From Liolophura sinensis (Eukaryota; Mollusca; Polyplacophora; Chitonida; Chitonidae), in the NCBI RefSeq assembly GCF_032854445.1, contig NC_088299.1, positions 7,166,324 through 7,230,323 of the forward strand: a stretch of 64,000 nt of DNA, given 5' to 3'. The position numbers were made by a program, and so were the translations under genes. A model generated the notes under the pieces. That model did no database searches. It had not been told where the DNA came from and worked only from the letters and a program-made list of their open reading frames with translations. Shown here piece after piece: positions 63,931 through 64,000 of the stretch (position 1 is the first letter of the stretch; each line of letters begins with the position of its first letter).

Positions 63931-64000
63931 TGCTGTAGTGTAATGTATTGTAGTGTAGTGTAGTGTAGTGTAGTGTAGTGTTGTGTAGCGCAGCGCAGCG
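63931..64000. repeat. (TGTAG)n microsatellite at the window end
   Basis: Pentanucleotide TGTAG repeated about ten times, passing into GCAGC variants and continuing beyond the window. Confidence 0.93.

Overview
The window reads as nuclear DNA of a marine lophotrochozoan invertebrate, most likely a mollusc. It has long AT-rich introns, many intronic minisatellites, and about twenty copies of one tRNA-derived SINE with an (AAATA)n-type tail, a repeat style familiar from molluscan genomes. I cannot name the species. No bacterial, phage or CRISPR features are present.

The main content is a pair of head-to-head genes for Golgi apparatus protein 1 (GLG1; also MG-160, CFR-1, ESL-1), a type I membrane protein with many cysteine-rich repeats. 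The plus-strand copy is complete: 25 exons from 21521 to 50900, all splice phases compatible, about 1111 residues, with a signal peptide, a C-terminal membrane span and a short basic tail. The minus-strand copy starts at 15607 and runs leftward. Its exons 1-5 are in the window and the rest lies beyond position 1. The paralogs differ clearly in exon 1 and in introns 1-3. From the middle of exon 4 to the window edge (about 3.96 kb) they are almost identical, including introns, forming two arms of a large inverted repeat (1-3962 against 24425-28387). This is either recent gene conversion between inverted paralogs or an assembly artefact.

Region by region: 1-15607 minus-strand GLG1 paralog, whose 8.8-kb first intron carries an inverted-repeat-bounded element (about 12987-14712); 15608-21520 intergenic, with one plus-strand exon resembling the N-terminus of P2X7-tail-domain proteins; 21521-51645 plus-strand GLG1, its introns filled with tandem arrays; 51646-55480 gene-poor; 55480-56935 a small two-exon gene on the minus strand for a secreted four-cysteine peptide; 56935-64000 gene-poor, with AT microsatellites, several tandem arrays and SINEs.

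The most unusual pattern is in the introns of the complete GLG1 gene. At least four minisatellites contain copies of the adjoining exon-intron junction (acceptors of exons 8, 13 and 19, donor of exon 9), as if splice junctions themselves had been amplified into arrays of decoy splice sites. An 86-bp array in intron 10 also carries splice-like signals in most units.
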